A stretch of DNA of 64,000 nucleotides from a virus, in the IMG/VR virus record IMGVR_UViG_3300045974_000806, positions 1-64,000 of that record. One strand, given 5' to 3'. Under the pieces are notes generated by a model. It was not told where the DNA came from, ran no database searches, and worked only from the letters and a program-made list of their open reading frames with translations. Numbering within the stretch: the first letter of the stretch is position 1; each line of letters begins with the position of its first letter. Shown here in pieces: positions 17,905 to 27,121 of this stretch. Made by a program: the position numbers and the translations under genes.

Positions 17905-18891
17905 ATGGCGCGCATCCGCATCACCCTCACCACCGACGCAGCGCACCCCAGGGTTGTCTACCTGGGGAACAAGATCGCTTGGTACGCATACGTGCGGCCC
18001 ACCGACGTGCTGTGCATCCAGCGGGAGGTGAACGGCGTGCGGGACCCGGAGGTGCAGGTCTGCTCACCGGTGAAGAGCCTGGACGTCATTCAGGACCCGG
18101 TGGACCCCACCAAGGGGTGGATCTACTTCATCCATGACGGCATCCTTGAGCGGATTCAGGTGACGCCCCTGGCGGCGAACCTCACCGCGGTGGCCTACCT
18201 CCGGATTGACGGGTGGTATCAAGGCACGCCCATCTCCGGCGGGACCGGTCTGCTCCGCCAGTGGACCACGACGGAATATCCGCCCCTCAAGCGCCTGCGC
18301 CAGGAAGCCACACCCATCTCCGGCGGGACCGGTCTGCTCCGCCAGTGGAGTGCTTCCGAAGGTCCGGACCCACCGTCCATCACGATTGAGCGCACCAACA
18401 GCGGCATCAACGTGCTCATCACCTCCCCCAACCGCAACGCGTTCCGGAACCGGAACATCACGCAGATGCACGTGTGGCGAAAGCAGACCTCCAACCAACT
18501 GGTGGGCGGGGACTGGGCGCTGCACGCCACCGTGGACGTGCCAACGCTCCCTCACACATGGGAGCCACCGCTGCCGGCCTTGGTGGCCGCGGTCCCTGGG
18601 ACGACCACGCCGGTGTCCTACTGGGCGGTGTCTTGCGTGCGCACGGGATACCTCCCCGCGGAAAGCGTCTACAGCAACATTGCGACGGACGACGGGACGT
18701 TGCCCGTAATCTACGTGGACTCCCCCAAAGCAGTGGGAGGCACCCACGTGTATCAGACGTGGACCACCTTTGAGTGGACGCCTATGAAGCGCGTACGGGA
18801 TGACCAGATTGGCGCCGGCGTCATTGGCCCAGGTGGCACCGGCCTAATGCGCAAGTGGATTGTGAACGGAACAAGCATCATCAACCCTTGA
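17905..18891 (+). CDS. tail fibre/baseplate-associated protein with an internal repeat
   Basis: 328 residues. The protein is beta-rich with fibronectin-like spacing and three copies of a short motif: ISGGTGLLRQW twice and the diverged GPGGTGLMRKW at the C terminus. The first two copies lie 28 codons apart and are encoded by an identical 37-base sequence. I do not recognise the family. Its position right after the baseplate J gene, where gpI-like and fibre genes lie, supports a distal tail role. Confidence 0.75.
   Translation: MARIRITLTTDAAHPRVVYLGNKIAWYAYVRPTDVLCIQREVNGVRDPEVQVCSPVKSLDVIQDPVDPTKGWIYFIHDGILERIQVTPLAANLTAVAYLRIDGWYQGTPISGGTGLLRQWTTTEYPPLKRLRQEATPISGGTGLLRQWSASEGPDPPSITIERTNSGINVLITSPNRNAFRNRNITQMHVWRKQTSNQLVGGDWALHATVDVPTLPHTWEPPLPALVAAVPGTTTPVSYWAVSCVRTGYLPAESVYSNIATDDGTLPVIYVDSPKAVGGTHVYQTWTTFEWTPMKRVRDDQIGAGVIGPGGTGLMRKWIVNGTSIINP
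18229..18349 (+). repeat. 37-bp exact direct repeat inside a tail gene (18229-18265 and 18313-18349)
   Basis: Both copies begin CCCATCTCCGGCGGGACC and end CGCCAGTGGA. The offset is 84 bases, so the reading frame is kept and a 12-residue peptide is duplicated. A duplication this exact is either recent or held by recombination. Confidence 0.9.
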
Positions 18892-18902
18892 AGGAGCCGG
18901 CC

Positions 18903-21900
18903 ATGGACGACAACAACAGCAACAGCGTTCCGCACCTTAAGGGGTGGGTGGAATACACGCTCCGCGACGACGCCACGGGGGAAGTCATCCGTGAGGGGCG
19001 CGCGGATAACGTCTTTACCAACTGGGGATACCGGAGCTTTTTCTGGGCAGGGAACTTTGGCGCGTGGGTGGTGATCTCCGACGACGAACACCCCGTTGGG
19101 ATGCGCGATTGGCTCAACCACCTCAAGGTGGACGGGAAGTCCCCCACGCCTGTGCAAGGGCCAACGCCATCCTACGACCTGACCAACCTGATCATCTCGC
19201 GGACGTGCTCTTTCACCTCCCCGTCGTCACCCCCGCGGACTGTCCGCCGGATTGCGCTGTCCATCGGGGGGAGCATCAACGGGAACGCCATCAACAGCAT
19301 TGCGGCCTACATGGAGATCACGCCCCCAATCGTTCAGAACTCCGGAAGCACTTTGGAATTGGTGTACCGCCAACAATTCGTCATCCCCACGGCGAAGAGC
19401 ATGCAGCGGTGGGTTCAAAACCCGCTGAAGAACCAGCGGCGGTTCGCCCAGGTGTACATGCACAACCCCGGCCCAGCCAATTCATGGTCCGCGGGATTCA
19501 CCATGTGGCAGAACCACGGGAAAGCCTTCTTTGTTGACGAGGGCGCGCGCTACGGGCTGGCCCAAGCCGGCAATGGCCTCGGATACGTCGGTGGGCTGGA
19601 CAGTTGGGCCGCTTACACACGCTCCGGTGGGTTGACTGCCACCTCAGTGGCTCCGCACTTCGCGTCCCGCTATGGGGCCGGGAACATCACCATCTCCGAC
19701 ACAAACAACAATTCGCACACAGGAGCGTTTGCCACCGCATTTGCATGCGCCGACGACTACCCATGGGCATCAGATGACTCATGGTCCAACAGCCGCTTCT
19801 ACCCTTTGGTGGGGTTCCAGCCCCTGGGTACATTTGAGGGCGACGTGTCCACCGTCTTCCAGCACCCGGCCGGCGAAACGTACCTCTTCAACGTGACAGG
19901 CTCCGTGGCGACGGGGCAGGGGACTGTGCTGGTGAAGGGTCCGTTCCGCCCGGACGATCAGTACATGCCGGTCAACCGCAGCTATGCCATCCAGTTCTAC
20001 GCCTCCGGCGGAACCACCGGCCCCAAGGCCAGTTACCGGGTAACCAGTGGCGGACTCGCACGCCAGGATGGTTACCAGTCCTTGCTGGACGGGACGGTGG
20101 GCCTCAATCTTTGGTACCTCTACCCAACCTACTCGTCGGACATTGACCCGGATGTGGTCTATACGAAGAACAGTTGCTGCTACGACGGACGCGGCCACTA
20201 CTGGGCCACAGGACGCAGCAACGGGACCACCAACCGGCTGTTCATGTGGAAGGGCTTCACGTTTGAGCAGGTGCTGGACCGCGTGGAGTCAGACGACACC
20301 CGCTTTTGGGGAATCACGCCCGGGGACCAGTTGGTGGCTCAATGGTACGGCGACAGTTCCAACGCCTACGGCCCTCCCCAGGCATCCCCATGTCTGTGCT
20401 CCAATGAGGCCGGCTTGGTGTTCTACCCCACGCGCATGGCCGCGGCAGGGCAGCAAGCGGTGTACGTCATCGACAATCAGAAACCGGGACGCTACTATCA
20501 GCGCCCTTCCGGAATCGTCGCCACGGGCAGCCACAACCTGCAAGTGGCCGCGGCGGACGAGATTCACAGCATGTTCCCATTCGTTTCCGGAACGGTGGGC
20601 AGCGACGGTGTGACCGGCGGTGACGTGGGCCGGCGCATCCGCATCGTGAACAGTGCCAATGGCAACAACAGCGTCCGCACCATCACCGCGGTGGTGGATG
20701 CGCGGAACGTGACCCTGGATGGCGCGGCGTTCACCACGGAAGTGGGATTGACGTGGCACTGGGTGGTGGTGACCCCTCGCACCAGCACCAACGGACTCAC
20801 TGACCGCCTGCGGGTGCTCAAGTACGACCTGACGCGCAACATCCTGTGGGCGTGGACTGACGCCGGCATCCAGGCCAGCACCAACAACGGACTCACCTGG
20901 GGCGCTGTGATTGGCTCCGGAACGGGCCTCGCCACGACCAGCGCGCAACGGTGCATTATTCCGGACGGGCGCAATGGCAACAGCAACTGCTGCATTGGCA
21001 ACAGCGGCGAACTGTACTGGCTGGACGACGGGGGCGGCTCCACCGCGGCACAAGGGCTTAACAAGTACGTGCCCGGCGCCGGTCCCAACTACACCGGCGG
21101 GACGCACACGCGCATCTTTTGCAACACGTTCCATTCGTGGAACGCCAGCTATCCACCGTTCTGCCTTGCGTATGATCCGGTGGCTCCGGACATGGCCACC
21201 ACGGAAGGGTCCCTGTGGATCGGGCGCGTGTTCTCCACGTCCGTGTGGAATCGCCTGAAGTGTGACTTGTTCACTCAAGCCAACATGACCAATTTCACCG
21301 ACCCCAACATCAACAACAGCACCATCGCCAGCCGCCTCAACCAAGGAGTGCAGCACATCACCGTTGGTCCGGGCGGGGCCGTGGCGTTCAACAACAACGG
21401 CAACAACAACGGCTACCCGAACATCAACTACGACTACGGGACACACTTCCCAGCGTGGACGGGCGGAGACAACCTCGGACTCTATTACTATGACCATTAC
21501 ATGCTGTGGCCCGGCGGTGATCCTTCCAACATGGGGCACGGGTGTATGGACGTCCGTCCAGATGGAACGCTTGTTCAATTCTCCGACCCAGGACATTCCG
21601 CATCAGCAGCCCATGGTGGCCATGTATACTGGTGGGAGCCCACCTCCCAGAAGTGGATTCCCTGGAAGGGAACCGAGGCCCAGTTCAACACGCGCTATGG
21701 GGTCACCAACAGTGGGCGCAAGGATGTCCACGCCACCTATGACCTGTTCAAAGACAACATCCGGTTCGCGTTCATCCAGAACGGGAGCGTTGCGCAAACA
21801 TCTGAATACGTCACCGGCGAGCGGTTCTCTTTCATTTCAAGCCTGGGGCTCCACCGCACCAACATTCAGGACCTGAGTTGGGCGCAGGACATCACGGTGG

Positions 21901-23393
21901 GGAAGGTTACCAACTACCTTGAGGACCAGCCCATTAAAACGGTGCCGGTAAATGGCGGTGGTGGCAACGTCCGCGTCTTCCAAGATCACGCCAATGGCGC
22001 ATTCAGCAGCAAGTTTGACCCCCAGCGCCCCTTGGGGAGTGGGACCAACTTTGTTCCGGAGGTGGTGGGCAGCACGGGCCGCAGGTTTGGGTGGTGTCCA
22101 CAGGGTTGGGTGTCTTTCCTGAACGGCCAGAACTCCGGCGTGGTCCCCGACACGTACACGAACACAAACCTCCCGGGGTGGACCGCCGGCATCGACCTGG
22201 GTGCGTCTTTGGTGGTGGGGAAGCTGCAAGTGCAGCTTTTCACTGAGCCAAGCAAGATGGCCCACTACACGTCAACGGACAACAATTCGGTTGGGCGTGT
22301 CCTCGTCTACTATTCGGACGACAACGCGGTGTGGACTGAGTTCGCAACCACGCGGCTCATTGCGCAAGCCACGGGTGAAGGAGGGACCTGCACAGTGGGT
22401 GCAGGCATTGTGGGTGAGCCTGTGATCACTGGGCTGGCCAATATCCTTCCAAACATGGTGGGCCGCTACATGACCTTCAGTGGCTCCGCCAATCCCGCCA
22501 ATGACGGAACCTTCCTCGTCACGGCGTACCTGAGCGGCACCAGCGCCCGCGTGGCAAATCCGGCCTGGGTTGCCGGCGCATCGAATTGGACGTGGGGTTT
22601 GGACCCTGGGTACAAGTACGTGTGCCTTGAGTCATCAACGGCAAGCGCGGCCCAGAACCCATCCGACAGTCCCTATTGCCGGCTGACCATCGACCTTGCG
22701 GCCACCGGACTTGCGGATGCTGCGCGCCAACACCGCTATTGGAAGGTGGTGAACTTCTACCGCAACGCTGAGTACGGGTCCGTGTTCTCGGACCAGTTCT
22801 ATTTCGGCCATTTCGTGGCCTATGGGAACGATGGGCTTGCGTTGGGCCTGGACGTCAATACGCGTCTTCCGGAAGCCGGCAGCGTGGACCTGCTTTCCTC
22901 CCCGGTGCGCCAAGCGTCCTTCATTCAGGACCGCGTGGGCATCTCCGGAAAGGGCGGAATCAACTCCGCTCCGGATGGGTATGCTGACGGCTTCACGGAC
23001 CTTGTGACCATCGTTTCCGGAACCTTCAATACCGGGAGCATCAACACCACCACGGACTATCTGGCCTATAAGCACCCCGTCACCGGGACCTTCCTCCGGA
23101 ATGACGTGGGGTCCGTGGGGAATGGGGAACCTGGGGCGCTGGGGGAGCAGACCATGGTGCGCATTGTCGCGGTCACCACCACCACCATTCAGGTGGCCAA
23201 GCGCAACGTACCCAGCAACCTGTCCGCGGCTGACTGGGAAGTCCGCCGGCCGGCGAACCTGCGTACGGACTACGCGTACAATGCCGGGGACATGACGGAC
23301 TGCTTTGCCGGAATGGGCTACATGCAGTTCCACGACGCTGACGCCGGCCGTGAGTACCGCGTCATCCAACGGGGCATCAACCGCGCGCCATGA
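18903..23393 (+). CDS. very large tail fibre/receptor-binding protein
   Basis: 1,496 residues from ATG 18903 (GGAG in AAGGAGCC at 18891-18898). Beta-rich throughout, with many Asn, Gly, Ser and aromatic residues, Asp/Asn-rich loops and no helical core, as in phage adhesins. It contains copies of the small module seen in the sheath (GGDVGRRIRIVNSANGNNS near 20610 and LPNMVGRYMTFSGSANPAND near 22450) and a stretch resembling BNR/propeller blades (ASTNNGLTWGAVIGSG). Codon third positions carry visibly more A and T than in neighbouring genes, hinting at separate ancestry. Enzymatic activity is not evident. Confidence 0.82.
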   Translation: MDDNNSNSVPHLKGWVEYTLRDDATGEVIREGRADNVFTNWGYRSFFWAGNFGAWVVISDDEHPVGMRDWLNHLKVDGKSPTPVQGPTPSYDLTNLIISRTCSFTSPSSPPRTVRRIALSIGGSINGNAINSIAAYMEITPPIVQNSGSTLELVYRQQFVIPTAKSMQRWVQNPLKNQRRFAQVYMHNPGPANSWSAGFTMWQNHGKAFFVDEGARYGLAQAGNGLGYVGGLDSWAAYTRSGGLTATSVAPHFASRYGAGNITISDTNNNSHTGAFATAFACADDYPWASDDSWSNSRFYPLVGFQPLGTFEGDVSTVFQHPAGETYLFNVTGSVATGQGTVLVKGPFRPDDQYMPVNRSYAIQFYASGGTTGPKASYRVTSGGLARQDGYQSLLDGTVGLNLWYLYPTYSSDIDPDVVYTKNSCCYDGRGHYWATGRSNGTTNRLFMWKGFTFEQVLDRVESDDTRFWGITPGDQLVAQWYGDSSNAYGPPQASPCLCSNEAGLVFYPTRMAAAGQQAVYVIDNQKPGRYYQRPSGIVATGSHNLQVAAADEIHSMFPFVSGTVGSDGVTGGDVGRRIRIVNSANGNNSVRTITAVVDARNVTLDGAAFTTEVGLTWHWVVVTPRTSTNGLTDRLRVLKYDLTRNILWAWTDAGIQASTNNGLTWGAVIGSGTGLATTSAQRCIIPDGRNGNSNCCIGNSGELYWLDDGGGSTAAQGLNKYVPGAGPNYTGGTHTRIFCNTFHSWNASYPPFCLAYDPVAPDMATTEGSLWIGRVFSTSVWNRLKCDLFTQANMTNFTDPNINNSTIASRLNQGVQHITVGPGGAVAFNNNGNNNGYPNINYDYGTHFPAWTGGDNLGLYYYDHYMLWPGGDPSNMGHGCMDVRPDGTLVQFSDPGHSASAAHGGHVYWWEPTSQKWIPWKGTEAQFNTRYGVTNSGRKDVHATYDLFKDNIRFAFIQNGSVAQTSEYVTGERFSFISSLGLHRTNIQDLSWAQDITVGKVTNYLEDQPIKTVPVNGGGGNVRVFQDHANGAFSSKFDPQRPLGSGTNFVPEVVGSTGRRFGWCPQGWVSFLNGQNSGVVPDTYTNTNLPGWTAGIDLGASLVVGKLQVQLFTEPSKMAHYTSTDNNSVGRVLVYYSDDNAVWTEFATTRLIAQATGEGGTCTVGAGIVGEPVITGLANILPNMVGRYMTFSGSANPANDGTFLVTAYLSGTSARVANPAWVAGASNWTWGLDPGYKYVCLESSTASAAQNPSDSPYCRLTIDLAATGLADAARQHRYWKVVNFYRNAEYGSVFSDQFYFGHFVAYGNDGLALGLDVNTRLPEAGSVDLLSSPVRQASFIQDRVGISGKGGINSAPDGYADGFTDLVTIVSGTFNTGSINTTTDYLAYKHPVTGTFLRNDVGSVGNGEPGALGEQTMVRIVAVTTTTIQVAKRNVPSNLSAADWEVRRPANLRTDYAYNAGDMTDCFAGMGYMQFHDADAGREYRVIQRGINRAP

Positions 23394-23956
23394 CCGTCTC
23401 CACCCCCGCCCTGGCTGCCTATGACGACGTGCAGGAAGTCTCCCTGTCCACGTTTGCGCAGCGCATCCTCGTCACCGCCATCCGGGCCAACGGCCTGTCC
23501 ATCCACTGGGAGAACGACCCCAAAGGCATCTGGACGGCCATCCCCAAGGTGGCTCCGGAATACGTCCAGCCCCTGCGTCACCTATCCACTGCGGTCCTGG
23601 GCGGGGAACTCTGCATGGCCTGGAACAATCCCAATTCCGGAAAGATCCTCTTCTCCCGGTATGACCTGCTGCGAGGCGTGGTGAGCCGCACGCCGGTTGC
23701 CATTGTCTCCGGAACCACGCCGGCGCTGTCCCCGTACCAGAACGGAGCCAGCCTCATGATGGCCTACGCGTCCAACGGCCAGCACCTGTTCCTGACCACG
23801 GACGACAAGGGGGCGTCCTGGCTGGTGCCTCCCCTGGTGCCGCTGGTGGGTGATGCCGGCAGCGCCAACATCACGGAGATTGACGTGGCCGTGATCAATC
23901 CGGCCGGGTCTGACATCCTGTGGACTGAGACGGACCTTCCCCTGGCCGGAGAGTGA
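23390..23956 (+). CDS. tail-associated protein, BNR/sialidase-repeat-like
   Basis: 188 residues, ATG overlapping the previous stop (ATGA). Repeated strand patterns such as NSGKILFSRYDL, QHLFLTTDDKGASW and SDILWTETD look like propeller blades; DDKGASW is close to the Asp-box pattern SxDxGxxW. That similarity is by eye. It lies between two fibre genes and probably contributes to a host-recognition complex. Confidence 0.72.
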   Translation: MTVSTPALAAYDDVQEVSLSTFAQRILVTAIRANGLSIHWENDPKGIWTAIPKVAPEYVQPLRHLSTAVLGGELCMAWNNPNSGKILFSRYDLLRGVVSRTPVAIVSGTTPALSPYQNGASLMMAYASNGQHLFLTTDDKGASWLVPPLVPLVGDAGSANITEIDVAVINPAGSDILWTETDLPLAGE

Positions 23957-23957
23957 G

Positions 23958-24401
23958 ATGACGGACATCTTTGTTGGGCAGTATTCGGTCAACGCCATCC
24001 GCCTGGACCGCGCGAGCCTGGACAAGGTGGAGGATGACGGCGGCTACCAGATTGACCTGTGGGGCCTGTTCAAGGACGCCACCGCCAAGCTGGAACTGGT
24101 GAGCGTGGCCACCACGCAGCCCTACCTGTGCTACGGCGCGCGTTCCGGAATGGGCTACACGCCCAAGCCCAAAAGCCCGTTCCTCGTTTCCCTGGCCACG
24201 CCGCCCCTGCCCCCGGGCGTCTACAACTTCCGCATCACCCAGGGCGGGTCCATCTTCACCAGCACCGCGGCAAGCACCCCGTTCAACCTCACCGTGGTCC
24301 GCCGCAACTGGCACGCACGGACCCTGGCAATGCGCCGCGTCTTCCCGCCGTGGTACAAGCTGGGTCCCAGGTATCTGGACACGGTGGGACTGCTCACATG
24401 A
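23958..24401 (+). CDS. tail fibre-region protein of unknown function
   Basis: 147 residues, beta-rich with a basic C terminus (VVRRNWHARTLAMRRVFPPWYKL). It starts one base after the previous stop and overlaps the next start. I do not recognise a family. The internal segment GVYNFRITQGGSIFTS resembles an Ig-like strand pair. Co-directional and coupled with fibre genes, so a structural or assembly role is likely. Confidence 0.7.
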   Translation: MTDIFVGQYSVNAIRLDRASLDKVEDDGGYQIDLWGLFKDATAKLELVSVATTQPYLCYGARSGMGYTPKPKSPFLVSLATPPLPPGVYNFRITQGGSIFTSTAASTPFNLTVVRRNWHARTLAMRRVFPPWYKLGPRYLDTVGLLT

Positions 24402-27106
24402 CCAAAGGCGTGCTGGAAGCGTGGAGCGAGGCGGTTGGGGAGCAACTGGATGCCCTGGCCGGCTTCCGGTTCACGCGCACCACCGCCCAGGTGGCAGAGG
24501 GGGACACCGCATGGCCCCTGGAAACCACCTACGGATGGCCCAACGCCGGCCGGTTCTTTGTGGATGGGGACGTCTACCGCTACACCGCAAAGACGGACAC
24601 GGGTGTGTCCGGCGTGCGCTGGGATGACCCGGCGTTTGCCCTTCCGGTCACGGGCCGGCTGACCGCGCCGGCAACCAGCGTCCAGGCCACCTACTTCAAA
24701 AGCGCCGTCATCCGGATGGCCCTCACGGGGACCTGGGCCGGCTCCATGGAGCTTGAGGTGTCCAAGGACGGCGTGACCTGGGCGACCTACAACACGGGCA
24801 TCACCGCCAACACCACGGTGGACGTGGCCCTGGCGGACTACCCCAAGCTGCGCCTCCGGAGCACGTCCCTGACCTCCGGAGCGGCCAACGTGGTGATGCT
24901 CCCCCTCCCCCAGGGGGACGGCACGCCGCAGCCCGTGGCGGGCTTCCTGGCCGCCGGCGGGCAGGTCATCAACACGGTGCTCATCCCGCGGGCCGTCCTG
25001 GCGGTAACCATCACGGGAACCTGGGTGGGGACCCTCACGGTGGAGCAGTCCGCGGACGGCGCCGCCTGGACCGCCCTGGGCGCGTACACGGCCAACGCCG
25101 CGGTGGAGGTGGCCGTGAGCCAACCCCAGGTCCGCGTGCGGGCCTCCCCGTGGACCTCCGGGCGCGCGGACCTGTCCCTGGTGGTGGTGGCCCGCTCCGG
25201 CGCGCGCAGGACCGTCCCGGTGGCTTCCCACGTGGTGGACTACAGCCGGACGTTCAGCGCCCTGGACTCCATGCGGGATCAAGTGTTCGTGGACACCGCG
25301 GTGGGGGACTACCTGAGCGCCCTGGGCCGGTCCCTGGGCGTCCGCCGTCCGCCCAACCTGTCCAATGATGACGACTTCCGGAAGGTCATCAAGGCCATGG
25401 CCTACCTGCCCAAGGGGACCATGCAGGGCCTGGAACTGGCCATGACCGCGTTCTTTGGGGCCGGGAACTTCAAGGTGTGGGAAGACTTCCCCACCTTCCG
25501 GAACACGGTGTTCATCCAACTGCTGAACGGCATCAACCTTGCGGAATCCGCCAACGGGCAGACCTACCTGACCCGGAGCGCCCCGCGGTCCCTGGACACC
25601 GCGGCCAAAACCCTCACCCTGGCCACACCTGGGGTTTCCCCCACAACGGAAGGTCCCGTCCTGGCGGTGATGGGCGCGCGGCTGCTGGATGAAGGCCGCT
25701 ATGACCTGCTGACCACCACGCGGCCCAGCGGCATCTCTGACTACCTGTACCCGGGCGGCCCGCTCACCGCGGTGTGGCTCTATTCCGGAACCACGGAGGC
25801 ATCCGTCTCCGCCATGGCGCTGGCCACGGGCATGACGCTCACCACCACCGCCGGCCAGACGGCGCTCTACGCGCGCACGGCCCGCATCCGCCCGGAGAGC
25901 AACGCGTCTATCACGGTGACCGGCCGCGTGTCCGCGGCATCCGGAACCGCCGCGGGTTCCGGAAAGCAGTGGACGTTCGGCCTGCGTGATGGGGCACGGG
26001 ACTTGGCGGTGGGCGCCATTGCCAGCGGGGCCAACATCCAGTTCGGGCTCATCTCCACCAGCACGGGCCAGTTCCTGGCCGGCGCCGCGGTGGTGGTGGC
26101 CCTGGGCACGGAAGTCCACCTCACCCTCCGGAAGACCGGCGCCCAGGTGGACCTGCTGTGGAACGGCGTGGTGGTGCAATCGGCCACGGCGGTGGACTTC
26201 CCCGCCAGCGCGGTGAATGAGTTCCGGATGGGACACACGGACGGGACCTACGCGGTGACGTCCACCACCAAGGTGCTGGCGTTCTCCGCCGTCACCCTGA
26301 CGGACTATTGGAACATCTCCGGAAACATCGGAACCACGGTGGGCACCAACCAACTGAACACGTCCAGCGGCGGCAACATCCAAACGGGTGACGTGGGCAA
26401 GGCCGTGCGCACGGTGTCCACCGCCTTCCCCAAAAACACGGGCCTGTGGCTGGTGGACACGGTGCTGTCCACCGACAACATGACGCTCAAAGGCGTCATC
26501 CGGAAGCACGCGGGCGTGGCGTCCCTGGGCGTGGCGGGCGCGGCCCCTCACCGCATCACCGTGGCCGGCATTCCGGACGCGTTCACCTACCCACAGGACG
26601 TGGGCAAGCAGATTGAGATCATGGGCAGCGCCGGCGGCCTGGGCAACAACGGCGTCTTTGTCATCAGCCAACTCATGCTTCCGGACGCCCCGGGCACGGC
26701 CATCTCCGGAAGCCTCACGCAGCAGACCAACGTGTGTGAGGTGGCCACCGCGCCGGCGGGCGGGTTCGACGTGGAGACGGGCCTCAACTGGCGCCTCATC
26801 CCCAACTGGGGCACGCCGGACACCACGCTGTACTGGGAACTGGCGGACGCCGGTTCGTTCGCCGGCATGGTGCTCACGCTGCGCGCCAACCCGCCGCTGA
26901 CCATCCCAGGTGGCTACGTGGTGGCCATGCTGGTGACCTACTCCACCGTGAAGAGCGGGCAGGTGCTGTTGGCCGCGGACGTGGCCAATGACCCGGCCGG
27001 CGCGTGGTTCCCCATCTACCTGCCGGGCCACCCCATGGGCGCCTATGCCCAGTACCTTGCTGAATTGACGGTGGCCGGCGTGATTCCGGAAGTGCTACTC
27101 GGTTGA
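24398..27106 (+). CDS. large tail protein with gpI-like segment and a lectin-like domain
   Basis: 902 residues from ATG 24398, overlapping the preceding stop; a long in-frame extension into that gene is rejected. Residues about 290-370 hold a helical stretch (GDYLSALGRSLGVRRPPNL, FRKVIKAMAYLPKGTMQGLE) that matches P2 gpI-type proteins linking fibres to the baseplate. Residues about 460-640 look like a LamG/concanavalin-type jelly roll (WTFGLRDGARDLAVGAIAS, VHLTLRKTGAQVDLLWNG). Two copies of the small DVGK module follow (QTGDVGKAVRTV, PQDVGKQIEIMGSAG). Order and domains suggest the fibre-attachment protein. Confidence 0.8.
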   Translation: MTKGVLEAWSEAVGEQLDALAGFRFTRTTAQVAEGDTAWPLETTYGWPNAGRFFVDGDVYRYTAKTDTGVSGVRWDDPAFALPVTGRLTAPATSVQATYFKSAVIRMALTGTWAGSMELEVSKDGVTWATYNTGITANTTVDVALADYPKLRLRSTSLTSGAANVVMLPLPQGDGTPQPVAGFLAAGGQVINTVLIPRAVLAVTITGTWVGTLTVEQSADGAAWTALGAYTANAAVEVAVSQPQVRVRASPWTSGRADLSLVVVARSGARRTVPVASHVVDYSRTFSALDSMRDQVFVDTAVGDYLSALGRSLGVRRPPNLSNDDDFRKVIKAMAYLPKGTMQGLELAMTAFFGAGNFKVWEDFPTFRNTVFIQLLNGINLAESANGQTYLTRSAPRSLDTAAKTLTLATPGVSPTTEGPVLAVMGARLLDEGRYDLLTTTRPSGISDYLYPGGPLTAVWLYSGTTEASVSAMALATGMTLTTTAGQTALYARTARIRPESNASITVTGRVSAASGTAAGSGKQWTFGLRDGARDLAVGAIASGANIQFGLISTSTGQFLAGAAVVVALGTEVHLTLRKTGAQVDLLWNGVVVQSATAVDFPASAVNEFRMGHTDGTYAVTSTTKVLAFSAVTLTDYWNISGNIGTTVGTNQLNTSSGGNIQTGDVGKAVRTVSTAFPKNTGLWLVDTVLSTDNMTLKGVIRKHAGVASLGVAGAAPHRITVAGIPDAFTYPQDVGKQIEIMGSAGGLGNNGVFVISQLMLPDAPGTAISGSLTQQTNVCEVATAPAGGFDVETGLNWRLIPNWGTPDTTLYWELADAGSFAGMVLTLRANPPLTIPGGYVVAMLVTYSTVKSGQVLLAADVANDPAGAWFPIYLPGHPMGAYAQYLAELTVAGVIPEVLLG

Positions 27107-27121
27107 AAAGAGGAGAACCCC

